A DNA stretch of 64,000 nucleotides, from positions 186,001 to 250,000 of the forward strand of contig JAAXZN010000003.1 in NCBI GenBank assembly GCA_012719855.1. Reading direction: 5' to 3'. The DNA comes from Serratia liquefaciens (GTDB taxonomy: Bacteria > Pseudomonadota > Gammaproteobacteria > Enterobacterales > Enterobacteriaceae). Numbering within the stretch: position 1 is the stretch's first letter; each line of letters starts with the position of its first letter. Both the position numbers and the translations under genes were made by a program. Under the pieces are notes generated by a model that saw only the letters and a program-made list of their open reading frames with translations, had not been told where the DNA came from and did not search any database. Positions 62,754 to 64,000 of the stretch are shown in pieces.

Positions 62754-63692
62754 TCAGCTCACAACCAGAGGACGCCGGGTTGACATGGCGATGCGGCCGA
62801 TGCCAAAACTGAGCACCGCGCCCAGCAGCAGGATCAACAATGAACCCCATGCCGCGCGTGATACCTGTTTGGCCGCCACTTCTGCCGCTTCGCGGGCTTT
62901 TTGCTCGGCCTGCTGATAAGCCTGGGCATAGTTGTCTACGATCTGGGTCGCTTCTGCACGGCTCTTGCCTGTACGGGCCGCCACGATATTCACCAGCGCA
63001 TCCTTATCTGCCGCATTCAGGGTAGGTTCACCGGATTGCTTGACGCGTTCAAACCATTGCTTGAGCTCTGCCGCCGCCTGGGTTGGGTCAGTGGCTGCAT
63101 CCGTAGCGGTGTGCTTACCATCAGCAGTGACGTTATCGCTCTTTTGTTCCAGCTTGGACGGGTCCAGTTCGGCCTTGCCGGTTTGCTTAAGAGTGGTGGT
63201 TAACTGGTTTTCCAAATTCCCCCAGTCCAGGCTGATGCCATTCTTGTCCAACTGCTGTTTGACGTTTTCGCCAATGCCCGGCGCTGCGGCCGCAATACCG
63301 TTGCCAGCCAGAGAGAGCCCCTTGCCGACGGCGGTACCGGCCAGACCGACCACGCCGCTCGCGACCGAAATCACCAGCCAGGTTGTCAGTAATGTGGTCA
63401 CTGCCCAGCTCAACAGACCATGCAAACCGCCACGGTTTGGCGCCGTTCTGCCGGCGACAAATGCACCAGCCGCCAGCGAGACCAGGGTAGTGACAAACAA
63501 CCAGATCCCGGTGCCCATGCCAAAGCCACTAAGAGGATTGCCCTCATGCAGCGGATCCACGGCCGAAGCGCCGATGGCCGTGCCCAGCACGCTAAGTATC
63601 AGATAGGTCACCAACGCCATGGCACTCCCGGCCAATACCGAACCCCATGAAACATGAAACGCAAAGCGATTGGATTCATAGACAGTGGTCAT
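62754..63692 (-). CDS. Multi-spanning membrane protein of unknown function
   Basis: A 312-residue inner-membrane protein. Hydrophobic segments lie near residues 18-38, 60-82, 92-118 and 283-302. Between them a long polar region (about 130-280) is rich in Gln, Lys, Asp and Ala with helical heptads. The first segments (WGSVLAGSAMALVTYLILSVL, in which Gly and small residues recur) look like those of DUF-type proteins annotated as PhnA-like or CAP-Gly-like in enterobacteria. No catalytic motif is seen. It is co-transcribed with the small gene after it. Confidence 0.7.
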   Translation of the reverse strand: MTTVYESNRFAFHVSWGSVLAGSAMALVTYLILSVLGTAIGASAVDPLHEGNPLSGFGMGTGIWLFVTTLVSLAAGAFVAGRTAPNRGGLHGLLSWAVTTLLTTWLVISVASGVVGLAGTAVGKGLSLAGNGIAAAAPGIGENVKQQLDKNGISLDWGNLENQLTTTLKQTGKAELDPSKLEQKSDNVTADGKHTATDAATDPTQAAAELKQWFERVKQSGEPTLNAADKDALVNIVAARTGKSRAEATQIVDNYAQAYQQAEQKAREAAEVAAKQVSRAAWGSLLILLLGAVLSFGIGRIAMSTRRPLVVS

Positions 63693-63927
63693 TGTTATTC
63701 CTTATATTGACTAAACAAGTGGTTGTACGCACAGCACAAGGCCGCGCCGACAGAATCAGTCTGCCGCTTGGCACCACTGACCGTCCCGGTTCATTTGCAC
63801 CGATAAAGCTAGTGCATTCACACCCCGCGAATGCACCTGTTACGCACTATGCTGTTGGGAACAGTGCCACTATTTGGCACTTCGATCGCCGTCAGGCGGC
63901 CAGGCCACTTCGTCTTTTGGAGAAAAC
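63693..63927. other. Divergent promoter region at right end
   Basis: A 235-base gap between the membrane protein gene and the last, truncated gene. It holds GTGCCA-N5-TGGCAC (63864-63880). TGGCACTTCGATCGCC (63875-63890) has GG and GC at sigma-54 spacing but poor -12 flanks, so a sigma-54 promoter is doubtful. Confidence 0.3.
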
Positions 63928-64000
63928 ATGAGTCAGTCCATCCTTGCCAACGAAACTAACCGTAGCCAGCTACAACAGATCATCTCAGGGTTGTCCGAAG
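63928..64000 (+). CDS. Start of a gene cut by the window edge
   Basis: ATG with TTGGAGAA upstream opens a frame of 24 codons beginning MSQSILANETNRSQLQQI and continuing ISGLSEG. The QLQQIISGLSEG wording resembles the entry to a PAS sensory domain, but the fragment is too short to name. No stop occurs before the end. Confidence 0.5.
   Translation, partial: MSQSILANETNRSQLQQIISGLSE

Noticed and set aside
63875-63890. Sigma-54 promoter before the last gene
   Set aside because: GG and GC have the right spacing, but the -12 side reads TCGCC and the downstream gene cannot be identified, so it is noted only within the gap entry.

Overview
The window is chromosomal DNA from a moderately GC-rich member of the Enterobacterales. 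Gene content and protein wording are most like Serratia: an E. coli-type formate hydrogenlyase cluster, adhP, gcd, a dat-ddc pair, hchA with a LuxR-type gene, and many LysR regulators. The genus is inferred from recognition; no database was searched. No tRNA, rRNA, CRISPR array, insertion sequence or prophage gene was seen.

Left part (1-21.3 kb). A truncated ABC ATPase is followed by adhP, then by an aldB-type aldehyde dehydrogenase divergent from an AcoR-like sigma-54 activator, with a good -24/-12 promoter in front of aldB. Next come a solute-binding protein, a GNAT acetyltransferase, a PAS-GGDEF-EAL protein, PQQ glucose dehydrogenase (gcd), a secreted TAP-type hydrolase, a secreted EEP-family nuclease or phosphatase, and three LysR genes beside an MDR reductase, an SDR and an aldo-keto reductase.

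Middle part (21.5-40.5 kb). The dat-ddc operon would make 1,3-diaminopropane. Next is an ALDH-GMC oxidoreductase-SDR operon under a divergent LysR gene; its GMC gene appears frameshifted near the N-terminus. Then comes a large divergent catabolic locus. Leftward it carries a GMC oxidoreductase, a polysaccharide-deacetylase-like protein, an FAD aromatic monooxygenase and a tiny protein. Rightward it carries an SDR, a GntR/FCD regulator, an FAH-family hydrolase/isomerase, an ALDH, a type I extradiol dioxygenase and, further on, an MFS transporter. It resembles a homoprotocatechuate-like meta-cleavage route with several unusual members, and the substrate is unknown.

Right part (40.5-60.7 kb). 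This is a complete formate hydrogenlyase region. Leftward it has hycABCDEFGHI and then hydN-fdhF-hypF-NiCoT (nickel permease); rightward it has hypABCDE-fhlA. Three sigma-54 promoters (hycA, hypA, hydN) and repeated TGTCGA/TGACGA elements suggest FhlA control. FdhF has Cys at residue 140, where the E. coli enzyme has selenocysteine, so this FHL should not need selenium.

Far right (60.7-64 kb). hchA overlaps a LuxR-type solo, preceded by a perfect palindrome. After these come a small unknown protein, a multi-spanning membrane protein and the first codons of another gene.
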